The notes: a model not told the origin generated them from the sequence alone. Counted from the first letter of the stretch, positions 1 through 7,220 are shown. The stretch: 10,277 bases of DNA from an uncultured Coriobacteriales bacterium (GCA_903789505.1 CAIFEU010000091.1:1-10277); one strand, 5' to 3'. Translations and numbers: made by a program.

Positions 1-635
<635 letters not shown>

Positions 636-725
636 CGCCTGGGCAGTCCGACCATTTCGAGCGGGATGCCTCGCGACAAGCGGGCGGGATGCGGGTGCTG
701 CTGACGCCTTCGTCGAGCCTCGCCT

Positions 726-758
726 CCCGCCCGCACCCGTTTGCGGGGCGGGCGAATT
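726..758 (+). terminator. GC-rich terminator-like hairpin after the sigma factor gene
   Basis: Arms 726-735 (cccgcccgca) and 742-752 pair over ten base pairs with one bulged G at 748, around a six-base loop. The hairpin is followed by cgaattt, a poor T-tract. It lies about 90 bases after the sigma factor stop and ahead of the tRNA gene, the right place for a terminator, but the weak T-run makes this a probable rather than certain call. Confidence 0.5.
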
Positions 759-856
759 TGTCGAGCATTTATGGATGAGCCTGACGGCGAAAAATAGTCC
801 TTGCGCGGGCGCATTCGTTGATGCAAGATACTCCTTGCGCTTGTGAGCTGCCGAAT

Positions 857-931
857 TCCCCGATAGCTCAATGGTAGAGCACTCGGCCGTTAACCGAGTT
901 GTTGCAGGTTCGAGCCCTGCTCGGGGAGCCA
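857..931 (+). tRNA. tRNA-Asn (anticodon GUU)
   Basis: A full cloverleaf is visible. The acceptor arm TCCCCGA (857-863) pairs with TCGGGGA (921-927), with discriminator G and an encoded CCA (929-931). D-arm GCTC/GAGC and anticodon stem CTCGG/CCGAG are intact. The seven-base anticodon loop CCGTTAA carries GTT at 889-891, which reads AAC/AAU (Asn). T-arm GCAGG/CCTGC encloses the TTCGAGC loop. The body is 72 nt plus CCA. A short loosely promoter-like stretch (ttgcgc at 801, gatact at 827) lies upstream, but I would not call a promoter from it. Its own terminator follows within ten bases, so it is likely a monocistronic unit. Confidence 0.97.
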
Positions 932-940
932 CGAGATTCC

Positions 941-970
941 AGGTCGTGAGAGAGATCTCGCGACCTTTTT
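941..970 (+). terminator. Intrinsic terminator of the tRNA-Asn gene
   Basis: AGGTCG (941-946) pairs with CGACCT (961-966). The stem continues through a T-G wobble and GAGA/TCTC to a GAGA tetraloop, and a T-run follows at 966-970. Position directly behind the CCA end and the T-run make this a textbook Rho-independent terminator. Confidence 0.9.
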
Positions 971-990
971 AGTACTGCGTTCCCGTTCTA

Positions 991-1010
991 TCGCCCGAGC
1001 GTTCGGGCGA
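991..1010. repeat. Perfect 8-bp inverted repeat between the two tRNA genes
   Basis: TCGCCCGA and TCGGGCGA flank a four-base loop (gcgt). A second looser hairpin follows (ttgggagg at 1011-1018 with cctcccgaa at 1032-1040, one bulge). There is no T-run, so it is not an intrinsic terminator by itself. It may be a secondary structure in the leader of the tRNA-Arg transcript. No function can be assigned. Confidence 0.6.
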
Positions 1011-1047
1011 TTGGGAGGTTCCCCTCGGATTCCTCCCGAACCGCACT

Positions 1048-1124
1048 GCCTCCTTAGCTCAGCGGATTAGCGCGTTCGCCTCCGGAGCGAAAGGTCGACG
1101 GTTCGAGCCCGTCAGGAGGCACCA
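1048..1124 (+). tRNA. tRNA-Arg (anticodon CCG)
   Basis: Acceptor GCCTCCT (1048-1054) pairs with AGGAGGC (1114-1120), with discriminator A and encoded CCA (1122-1124). The anticodon stem TTCGC/GCGAA holds the loop CTCCGGA, with CCG at 1082-1084 reading the Arg codon CGG, common in GC-rich genomes. T-arm GACGG/CCGTC with loop TTCGAGC is perfect. The D-arm is GCTC opposite GCGC, giving a U-C mismatch at pair 12-23 where GAGC would be expected. The rest of the molecule is intact, so I call it functional. It is followed by its own terminator. Confidence 0.95.
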
Positions 1125-1133
1125 TGAGAGCCG

Positions 1134-1168
1134 AGCCCCGTGATCCGTTCGGGTTGCGGGGCTTTTTT
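1134..1168 (+). terminator. Intrinsic terminator of the tRNA-Arg gene
   Basis: AGCCCCG (1134-1140) pairs with CGGGGCT (1157-1163) and is followed by a six-base T-run (1163-1168). The 16-base loop can form a few further internal pairs. It stands ten bases after the tRNA CCA end. Confidence 0.92.
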
Positions 1169-1348
1169 CGTATACGTGCGCCCGTGCTCGCGCCCGTCTC
1201 ACCAGGACGTACAATTGCCCACGGTCGCGGCCTGGGATGCGTGCCACGCGTTGACGCCGCCCGACCCTTTGCGGCCGCGGTGTCCGCTACCCGCGCGTGA
1301 TCTCCCGCGGCATTCGATTCGAACTCACTCGGGAGAGAGGTCTCATCG

Positions 1349-4024
1349 ATGGCTCAGCAACCCAGCGGCGTCGTCCGCGAGCTCGTCGTCGGCGGAAAGG
1401 GGTACCGCTACTTCGCCGTCGACGCGGTGGAAGGTTCGCGCGACCTGCCGTATGCGCTCAAGGTCCTGCTCGAGAATGTGCTCCGCCTGGGGTCGGCCTC
1501 GGGGCAGGGCGTCTCCGCCGCGCGCGAGGTGGTCGAGGCGGGGCTTGCCGGCGAGACGGGCTCCGAGGTCGAGTTCATGCCTGCGCGCGTACTGTTCCAG
1601 GACTTTACCGGCGTCCCGGTGATGGTCGACTTCGCCGCGATGCGCGAGGCTGTCGTGGCGCTCGGCGGATCTGCCCAGCGGGTCAACCCCAGAATCCACT
1701 GCGACCTCGTGATCGACCACTCGGTCATCGGCGATGTCGCGGGCTGCCCGCAGGCGGCGAGCGAGAACGAGCGCATCGAGTTCCGGCGCAACGCCGAGCG
1801 CTATCGCTTCCTCAAGTGGGCCCAGGGCTCGCTGCGCAACCTTTCGGTGCTGCCTCCGGCTGCGGGAATCTGCCATCAGCTCGACATCGAGCTCCTGTCG
1901 CCGGGCGTCGCCGTCGACGACGCCCCCCAGGACGGCGGTTCCCCGCTCGCGTACTTCGACACCGTCGTGGGCACCGACTCCCACACGACCACGGTCGGCG
2001 GCATCGGCATCCTGGGCTGGGGCGTGGGCGGCATCGAGGCGGAGGCGGCTTCGCTCGGGCAGCCCATCCCGCTCCTCGTTCCCAGGACCTACGGCATCCA
2101 TATGACCGGTCACCTCCCCGAGGGCGTGAGCGCGATGGACCTGGCGCTCACGATCGCCCAGATCCTGCGCGCGCGGGGCGTCGTGGGGTGCTATGTCGAG
2201 GCGTTCGGCGAAGGCGTCTCCACGCTCAGCGCCCCGATGCGCACCTGCGTCTACAACATGTCCCCCGAGTACGGTAGCACGTGCCTGCTGTTCCCGGTGG
2301 ACGAGCGCACGCTGGAGTACTACCGCACGACGGGCCGAAGCGCCGAGCAGGTCGCGCTCATCGAGGCGTACGCCAAGGCGCAGGGCTTTTGGCACGACCC
2401 GTCTCGGTGCGCGCGCTATGCCGACGTCATCGAACTCGACCTGGGCACCGTCGAGCACGTCATCGCCGGCCCGTCCCGCCCGCACGAGCGGATTCCCTTC
2501 GCGCGTGCCGCCCAGGCGACGCGCGAGGTGACCGTCCGTCACGGGTTCGACCCCGAGGGCGGCGTGACGGTCCAGATCGACGGCGAGTCGGTGACGCTGG
2601 GCAACGGCACCGTCGCAATCGCGGCGATTACGAGCTGCACCACGACCGCCGACCCCTCGATGATGGTCGCCAGCGGCCTGCTCGCCCGCAACGCCGCCCG
2701 TAAGGGCATATTCGCCAAACCCTGGGTCAAGCGGCTGCTCTCACCGGGCAGCCACGCCTCCGAGCTCCTCCTCGAGCGCGCCGGACTGCTCGGCGACCTC
2801 GAGCGGCAGGGCTTCTACGTCGCGGGCTTTGGCTGCATGAGCTGCATCGGGAACTCCGGCCCGATCCGTCGCGAGCTGCACGACGTCGCGGGCAGCATCG
2901 ACCTCGCCGCCGTCGTATCGGGCAACCGCAACTTCGAGGGGCGCATCTCGCCCGACGTGGGGCAGAACTATCTCGGCTCTCCGGCGACCGTCGTCGCGTA
3001 CGCACTGGCGGGCAGCGTCTCGTTCGACTTCGAGACCACGCCCCTGGGCGTCGGGCGCGACGGCTCGCCGGTGTACCTGCGCGACATCTGGCCCGACGAC
3101 GCCGAGGTCGCCGAGCTGGTCTCGCGCCACGTCACCCCCGAGCTGTACACGACGGCCACCGAGGGCATCGACCGGGGCGGGAAGGCCTGGCGCGAGCTCT
3201 CGGCGGAGCCGTCCGACACCTTCGCCTGGGACGAGGACTCCACTTACATCCGGCGTCCGCCGTACTTCGACGGGATGACCCTGGACCTTCCCGAGCCGAG
3301 GCCGATCTCGTCAGCCCGCGCCCTGCTGCGTCTGGGGGACTTCATCACGACGGACCACATCTCCCCGGCGGGTTCGATCGCGCCCGACTCCCCGGCGGCG
3401 CGTTACCTGCGCGGGCGCGGCGTGAGGGACGAGGACTTCAACACCTACGGCTCGCGGCGCGGCAACCATGAGGTCATGGAGCGCGGCACGTTCGCGAACG
3501 TCAAGCTCAGGAACCTCATGGCCGACGGGCGCGTGGGCTGCTGGGCGCGCGACATGCTCACCGGCGAGCTCGGCAGCGTCTGGGACACGTCGTGCGACTA
3601 TCGCGCGCACGGCGTCCCGATGGTCGTCATCGCGGGCAAGATGTATGGAAGCGGGTCAAGCCGTGACTGGGCGGCGAAGGGGCCGATGCTGCAGGGGGTC
3701 AGGGCCGTCATCGCGGAGTCCCTCGAGCGCATACATCGCTCCAACCTGATCGGCATGGGCATCCTGCCGCTCCAGTTCGTCGACGGTCAGAGCGCGCAGT
3801 CCCTGGGCTTGGACGGCACGGAGACCTACGACATCCCCGCGATCGACTTTGACCACGCGCGCCTGCCGCTCACGATACGGGTCGGCGCGACCCGCGCCGA
3901 CGGCACGCGCATCGACTTCGACGCCCTGGTCCGCGTCGACACGCCCACCGAGGCGCTTTACATGCGCAACGGTGGCATCCTTCAGTATATGGTCCGCGTC
4001 ATGGCCCGCGAGTCCGCGCGGTAG
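1349..4024 (+). CDS. acnA: Aconitate hydratase A (aconitase, 4Fe-4S)
   Basis: Cytoplasmic enzyme interconverting citrate and isocitrate through cis-aconitate. The 891 residues match the usual AcnA/IRP1 length. Iron-sulfur ligands are C430 (TSCTT) and C496/C499 (FGCMSC), spaced as in E. coli AcnA. Active-site signatures are present: DSH at 210-212, NRNFEGR at 526-532, SRRGNHEVM, and GSGSSRDWAAKG with the catalytic serine pair S770/S771 and R772 in the swivelling C-terminal domain. The ATG at 1349 has AGAGG eight bases upstream (1336-1340). An isolated -10-like tacaat lies at 1210-1215 without a convincing -35. Two usually well-conserved places differ: SHTTTVGG where the family tends to have SHTTM(V/I)NG, and SCTTTADPS for SCTNTSNPS. 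It stands alone between a tRNA terminator and its own hairpin, so it is probably monocistronic. It may supply 2-oxoglutarate for glutamate rather than run a full TCA cycle, but nothing here shows this. A close relative acting on methylcitrate is a less likely alternative. Confidence 0.95.
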   Translation: MAQQPSGVVRELVVGGKGYRYFAVDAVEGSRDLPYALKVLLENVLRLGSASGQGVSAAREVVEAGLAGETGSEVEFMPARVLFQDFTGVPVMVDFAAMREAVVALGGSAQRVNPRIHCDLVIDHSVIGDVAGCPQAASENERIEFRRNAERYRFLKWAQGSLRNLSVLPPAAGICHQLDIELLSPGVAVDDAPQDGGSPLAYFDTVVGTDSHTTTVGGIGILGWGVGGIEAEAASLGQPIPLLVPRTYGIHMTGHLPEGVSAMDLALTIAQILRARGVVGCYVEAFGEGVSTLSAPMRTCVYNMSPEYGSTCLLFPVDERTLEYYRTTGRSAEQVALIEAYAKAQGFWHDPSRCARYADVIELDLGTVEHVIAGPSRPHERIPFARAAQATREVTVRHGFDPEGGVTVQIDGESVTLGNGTVAIAAITSCTTTADPSMMVASGLLARNAARKGIFAKPWVKRLLSPGSHASELLLERAGLLGDLERQGFYVAGFGCMSCIGNSGPIRRELHDVAGSIDLAAVVSGNRNFEGRISPDVGQNYLGSPATVVAYALAGSVSFDFETTPLGVGRDGSPVYLRDIWPDDAEVAELVSRHVTPELYTTATEGIDRGGKAWRELSAEPSDTFAWDEDSTYIRRPPYFDGMTLDLPEPRPISSARALLRLGDFITTDHISPAGSIAPDSPAARYLRGRGVRDEDFNTYGSRRGNHEVMERGTFANVKLRNLMADGRVGCWARDMLTGELGSVWDTSCDYRAHGVPMVVIAGKMYGSGSSRDWAAKGPMLQGVRAVIAESLERIHRSNLIGMGILPLQFVDGQSAQSLGLDGTETYDIPAIDFDHARLPLTIRVGATRADGTRIDFDALVRVDTPTEALYMRNGGILQYMVRVMARESAR

Positions 4025-4051
4025 GCGTGCCCGAGACGACTCGTCTCCCCA

Positions 4052-4086
4052 TCCCGCCCGCGCCCCCCGCGGAGGCGCGGGCGGGA
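4052..4086 (+). terminator. Strong hairpin after aconitase, probable terminator
   Basis: A perfect 13-bp GC-rich inverted repeat (4052-4064 with 4074-4086) encloses a nine-base loop, 28 bases after the acnA stop. A smaller repeat, gagac/gtctc, sits at 4033-4047 just ahead of it. There is no T-run, so termination may be inefficient or Rho-assisted, or the hairpin may protect the mRNA end. Confidence 0.6.
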
Positions 4087-4180
4087 GCGGCTCCTCCGGT
4101 TTGCTCCCTACCTAAGGGCTTGTGTTTTTACGTGTCGGAGCGCGCAGCCCTCGCGCGGCAACGGCCATTCCCGCGCGACA

Positions 4181-4191
4181 TGCTCTAATAT
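4181..4191 (+). promoter_or_regulatory. Candidate extended -10 promoter of the polysaccharide export genes
   Basis: TG at 4181-4182, one base, then TCTAAT (4184-4189), a five-of-six match to TATAAT, with an overlapping TAATAT at 4186-4191. This is an AT-rich island in GC-rich DNA, about 95 bases ahead of the permease start and after the acnA hairpin. No good -35 hexamer is seen at 16-18 bases upstream, which fits an extended -10 promoter. Confidence 0.4.
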
Positions 4192-4283
4192 AGGTGGCTT
4201 GAAATGCCGTCGGCACATGCCGCGAGGCAGTGCCGAGCCCTCCTGGAACCAATCAGACGGGATTCCCATTGTCGAACGAGACC

Positions 4284-5117
4284 ATGACAGCCCGGTCGCA
4301 GGCGCGCACGCCCGACTCGGGGCAGGTGCGCCGCAGCACGCTGTTCATCCTGCAGCAGCTCGTGACGCGCGACTTCAAGCTCAAGTACCGGCGCAGCATC
4401 CTCGGTGTCGTCTGGAGCGTCCTGAACCCGCTTCTGATGATGTGCGTCCTCACGCTGGTCTTCACGAACATGTTTAGGTTCCCGATAGAGAACTACCCGG
4501 TGTACCTGATCCTCGGCATGGTCCTGTTCAACCTCATGAGCGACGCCACGGGCGGCGCCATGGGCTCCATCATCCAGAACGCACCGCTCATCAAGAAGGT
4601 ACGCATACAGAAGGCGGTCTTCCCGATTGAGAAGGTCTGCTTTTCCGTCGTGAACTTCGGGCTGTCGCTGATTGCGGTCGCGATCGTCATGATCTTCTTC
4701 CGCTGCGCGCCGACGGTCTCCCTTGTAGCGCTGCCTCTGCTCCTGCTGTACGTGATCATGTTCTCCGTGGGCATAGGGCTTGCGCTCTCCGCGCTGTCGG
4801 TCTTCTTCCGTGACGTCATGCACCTGTGGGACGTTCTGATCATGGCGTGGAACTACCTCACGCCCATCTTCTGGCCGCAGGACCTGTCCGCGTTCCTGAC
4901 CGGCATCTCCAATCAGTGGATTGCCCACGCGCTGGTCATCGTCGAGAAGTTCAACCCCATGTACCACTACGTTGTCTACTTCCGCGACATCTGCATGTAC
5001 GCGACCATCCCCGGGCTGCGCGAGAACATCATCTGCCTGGGGTTCGCCCTCGTCTCGCTGGCGATAGGCGTCATCATCTTCAGGAAGACGCAGCATAAGT
5101 TCATCCTGTACATCTAA
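4284..5117 (+). CDS. ABC-2 type polysaccharide/teichoic acid export permease (Wzm/TagG/RfbA family)
   Basis: Membrane subunit of an ABC exporter that moves an undecaprenyl-linked glycan across the cytoplasmic membrane. From the ATG at 4284 it has 277 residues, about the family's usual length. The N-terminal cytoplasmic part has LVTRDFKLKYRRSILGVVW (26-44), typical of Wzm/TagG. About six hydrophobic segments follow (roughly 41-63, 73-90, 119-139, 148-172, 183-197, 247-266), plus the conserved FFRDV..LW (174-182) and YLTPIFW (191-197) motifs and NPMYHYVVYFRD near the C-terminus. The start is uncertain. In-frame TTG at 4269 (GGA six bases upstream) and GTG at 4230 (GAGG two bases upstream) are also possible, and the ATG has only a weak GAG. 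I chose the ATG because the family core begins about 25 residues later. Its partner ATPase follows in the same frame after a 177-base gap. The exported polymer cannot be named from this window. Confidence 0.9.
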   Translation: MTARSQARTPDSGQVRRSTLFILQQLVTRDFKLKYRRSILGVVWSVLNPLLMMCVLTLVFTNMFRFPIENYPVYLILGMVLFNLMSDATGGAMGSIIQNAPLIKKVRIQKAVFPIEKVCFSVVNFGLSLIAVAIVMIFFRCAPTVSLVALPLLLLYVIMFSVGIGLALSALSVFFRDVMHLWDVLIMAWNYLTPIFWPQDLSAFLTGISNQWIAHALVIVEKFNPMYHYVVYFRDICMYATIPGLRENIICLGFALVSLAIGVIIFRKTQHKFILYI

Positions 5118-5133
5118 CGGGCCGCCGCCGGCT

Positions 5134-5161
5134 CGTCCCGCGCACCGGACGGCGCGGGACG
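5134..5161. repeat. 10-bp perfect inverted repeat between permease and ATPase genes
   Basis: CGTCCCGCGC (5134-5143) and GCGCGGGACG (5152-5161) enclose an eight-base loop, 17 bases after the permease stop. With no T-run it is more likely a processing, pausing or mRNA-stability hairpin inside the operon than a terminator, although an attenuating role is possible. Confidence 0.65.
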
Positions 5162-5196
5162 GGGCGCGGGCCGGGACTGCCGGGGACTATCGGGGG
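5156..5196 (+). other. Dense G-run tract, candidate G-quadruplex
   Basis: Six G-runs of three or more lie within 41 bases: 5156-5158, 5161-5164, 5168-5170, 5173-5175, 5182-5185 and 5192-5196. The first four alone fit the G3+N1-7 quadruplex pattern with loops of 2, 3 and 2 bases. A GGGACT-like unit recurs at 5173 and 5183. The tract overlaps the right arm of the preceding hairpin, so the two folds would compete. GC-rich DNA gives such patterns by chance, so this is a candidate only. Confidence 0.4.
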
Positions 5197-5294
5197 AGCC
5201 TTACGGGCCGAAGAGCCAGCGCCAGCCCGCCGCCGGGGCCGACGCGAATCGGATAATCGACGATGATGTTGTCGTAGATGTCAATCACGTCAAT

Positions 5295-5999
5295 ATGATT
5301 TTTAATATCGCCTCCGAAAGACTTGATAACTTAAAAGAATATTTTATTAAAATTGTTCGTCATGAGCTCATGTTCAAGGAGTTCAGGGCCCTCAACGACA
5401 TCACCTTCCAGGTCAGGCGCGGAGACGTCTTCGGGCTGGTGGGGACCAATGGGTCGGGCAAGTCCACGATGCTCAAGATTATTGCGGGGGTGCTGGAGCC
5501 CTCCTCCGGCACCTGCACGGTTCGCGGCAGCATCGCGCCCCTGATCGAGCTGGGTGCCGGCTTCGACCCCGAGCTGACGGCTCGTGAGAACATCTACCTC
5601 AACGGCTCGCTGCTGGGCTACTCGCGCGACTTCATCGACTCCCACTTCGACGAGATCGTCGACTTCGCCGAGCTGCGCGACTTCCTCGACATGCCGCTGA
5701 AGAACTACTCCTCGGGCATGGTCGCCCGCATCGCCTTCTCGATCGCGACCGCGACCGAGCCGGACCTGCTCATCGTCGACGAGACGCTGTCTGTCGGCGA
5801 CTTCCTCTTCCAGCAGAAGTGCGAGGAGCGCATCCAGAGCCTGATCGACGACTCGCACGTGACCGTCATGCTGGTGAGCCATGACACCTCGCAGGTCGAG
5901 CGCATGTGCGACAGGTGCGCCTGGATCGAGAAGGGCCACCTGCGCATGGTGGGCCCCGCCGACGAAGTCTGCTCCGCGTACCGCTCCCTGGGCGACTGA
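5295..5999 (+). CDS. Polysaccharide ABC exporter ATP-binding subunit (Wzt/TagH type, short form)
   Basis: Nucleotide-binding partner of the permease upstream. It hydrolyses ATP to drive glycan export on the cytoplasmic face. From the ATG at 5295 it has 234 residues: Walker A GTNGSGKST (50-58), the family-specific IAPLIELGAGFDPELTAREN (80-99), ABC signature SSGMVAR (139-145), Walker B LLIVDE with E163, D-loop SVGD (167-170) and H-loop H196. There is no C-terminal carbohydrate-binding domain, so it resembles the short TagH/Wzt forms that do not read a glycan end-cap. The start is problematic. Codons just upstream in frame (5268-5294, VVVDVNHVN) look like the missing first beta strand ahead of the MIFN..SE..LKEYFI stretch, yet no ATG, GTG or TTG occurs in this frame between the permease stop and 5295, and there is no Shine-Dalgarno before 5295. 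The first 23 codons are very AT-rich. Function is secure; the N-terminus is not. Confidence 0.92.
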   Translation: MIFNIASERLDNLKEYFIKIVRHELMFKEFRALNDITFQVRRGDVFGLVGTNGSGKSTMLKIIAGVLEPSSGTCTVRGSIAPLIELGAGFDPELTARENIYLNGSLLGYSRDFIDSHFDEIVDFAELRDFLDMPLKNYSSGMVARIAFSIATATEPDLLIVDETLSVGDFLFQQKCEERIQSLIDDSHVTVMLVSHDTSQVERMCDRCAWIEKGHLRMVGPADEVCSAYRSLGD

Positions 6000-6092
6000 G
6001 CCCACTGAACGCCGGCCTTCCCGTCGGCGACGTCGTCACGCACACGTATCCCGAGCGGCCCAGCCGCCCACCCCGAAAGGAATGGCATCCGA

Positions 6093-7220
6093 ATGCCGCA
6101 AGAAGCTCCCGACGTCACGATCATCGTCCCTACGTACAACACGGGCAAATACCTGGACCAGTGCCTGGACTCCGTGTGCCAGAACACTGAGGCCCGGCTC
6201 GAGGTCATCGTCATCAACGACGGCTCCACCGACGACAGCCTGCAGATCATGCGCCGCCACGAGCAACAGGACCCGCGCATTCGCGTGATCGACAAGCCCA
6301 ACGGGGGGTACGGCTCCGGATGCAACCGGGGCCTCGCGGAGGCGCGCGGCACCTACGTCGCGATCGTCGAGCCCGACGACTTCGTCAAGCCGGGGTTCTA
6401 TGACGCGATGCTGGCGTACGCGCGCACGTTCGACCCCCTGCCCGAGATCGTGAAGACGCCCTACGTGCGCGTGACGATGCCGGACACGCCGCAGCAGCGC
6501 CTGTACCACTGCGCCTACTACCACCGCCTCAAGATCGACCACCAGCCCTTCACGCTGAGCGACCAGCCGCGCCTGTTCCAGCACCATCCGTCGATCTGGT
6601 CTGCGATGTACCTGCGCTCGTTCCTCGAGGAGCACGCCATCCGATTCAAGGAGGCCAAGGGCGGCGGCTGGGTCGACAACCCGTTCCTGGCGGAGACCCT
6701 CGTGCAGGCGAAGAGCATCGTCTACCTTGACGAGGACTTCTACTGCTACCGCGAGGACCGCCCGGGCTCGTCGTCGATGCTCAAGTCGACCGACCTCGCG
6801 TTCACCCGATGGAACGACATGAGCGACGTCCTCGATCGCCTGGGCGTGACCGACCACGGGATCAGGAGGGCCCACGTGGTGCGCGGAATCGCGTACCTGT
6901 CGGGCATCCTCGAGGAGGCCAACATCGCGGGCAGTCCAGCCGAGGACAAGATGAGGCACATGTTCGAGCGCATGGACCCGGTCGACGTGCTGAAGAACAA
7001 CAACGTCTCCAACGACATGAAGAAGCTGTACTGCAAGGTGCGCGGCATCGACCCCAAGTTCGACCCATGGCTGTATCGCCGGGCGCTGGTCTCCGAGTTC
7101 AACTACGCCGTGCGCAACAACGGCTTCGCCTACGGCATGTCGAGGTTCATGCTGTTCTTCGGGCGTCGCGCGCGCATCAACCGGCACAACCCCACGGTGT
7201 CGCATAGCGCCGGCATCTAG
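6093..7220 (+). CDS. Family 2 glycosyltransferase (GT-A fold)
   Basis: Cytoplasmic enzyme that transfers a sugar from a nucleotide-sugar donor to a growing glycan. Of 375 residues, the first 100 are a typical GT2 domain: VTIIVPTYNTGKYLDQCLDS (8-27), NDGSTDDS (42-49) for the nucleotide, and EPDD (93-96) in place of the DXD metal site. A GGGWVDNPF stretch (190-198) fits the catalytic acidic loop of these enzymes. The C-terminal 150 residues are not recognised, and no membrane segment is evident. AAAGGA at 6076-6081 lies 11 bases before the ATG, and the gene starts 93 bases after the ATPase stop, so it is probably co-transcribed with the exporter and works on the same surface polysaccharide (inference from position). 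Donor and acceptor cannot be told. A GGCGcgccgCGCC hairpin with TTT at 7261-7276 could be a weak terminator after it. Confidence 0.92.
   Translation: MPQEAPDVTIIVPTYNTGKYLDQCLDSVCQNTEARLEVIVINDGSTDDSLQIMRRHEQQDPRIRVIDKPNGGYGSGCNRGLAEARGTYVAIVEPDDFVKPGFYDAMLAYARTFDPLPEIVKTPYVRVTMPDTPQQRLYHCAYYHRLKIDHQPFTLSDQPRLFQHHPSIWSAMYLRSFLEEHAIRFKEAKGGGWVDNPFLAETLVQAKSIVYLDEDFYCYREDRPGSSSMLKSTDLAFTRWNDMSDVLDRLGVTDHGIRRAHVVRGIAYLSGILEEANIAGSPAEDKMRHMFERMDPVDVLKNNNVSNDMKKLYCKVRGIDPKFDPWLYRRALVSEFNYAVRNNGFAYGMSRFMLFFGRRARINRHNPTVSHSAGI

Noticed and set aside
1251..1291. TTGACG as a -35 element of the aconitase promoter
   Set aside because: A good -35 match, but nothing resembling a -10 hexamer lies 15-19 bases downstream.
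1343..2542. Long minus-strand open frame (399 codons) opposite acnA
   Set aside because: It is the shadow of a strong GC-rich gene; the plus-strand aconitase has unmistakable motifs, and the antisense protein is an Arg/Ala/Asp-rich string without any.
4185..5096. Minus-strand open frame (303 codons) opposite the permease
   Set aside because: Highly charged antisense translation of a membrane protein gene, no recognisable family.
6036..7205. Minus-strand open frame (389 codons) opposite the glycosyltransferase
   Set aside because: Exact antisense of a convincing GT2 gene; composition is that of a GC-rich shadow.
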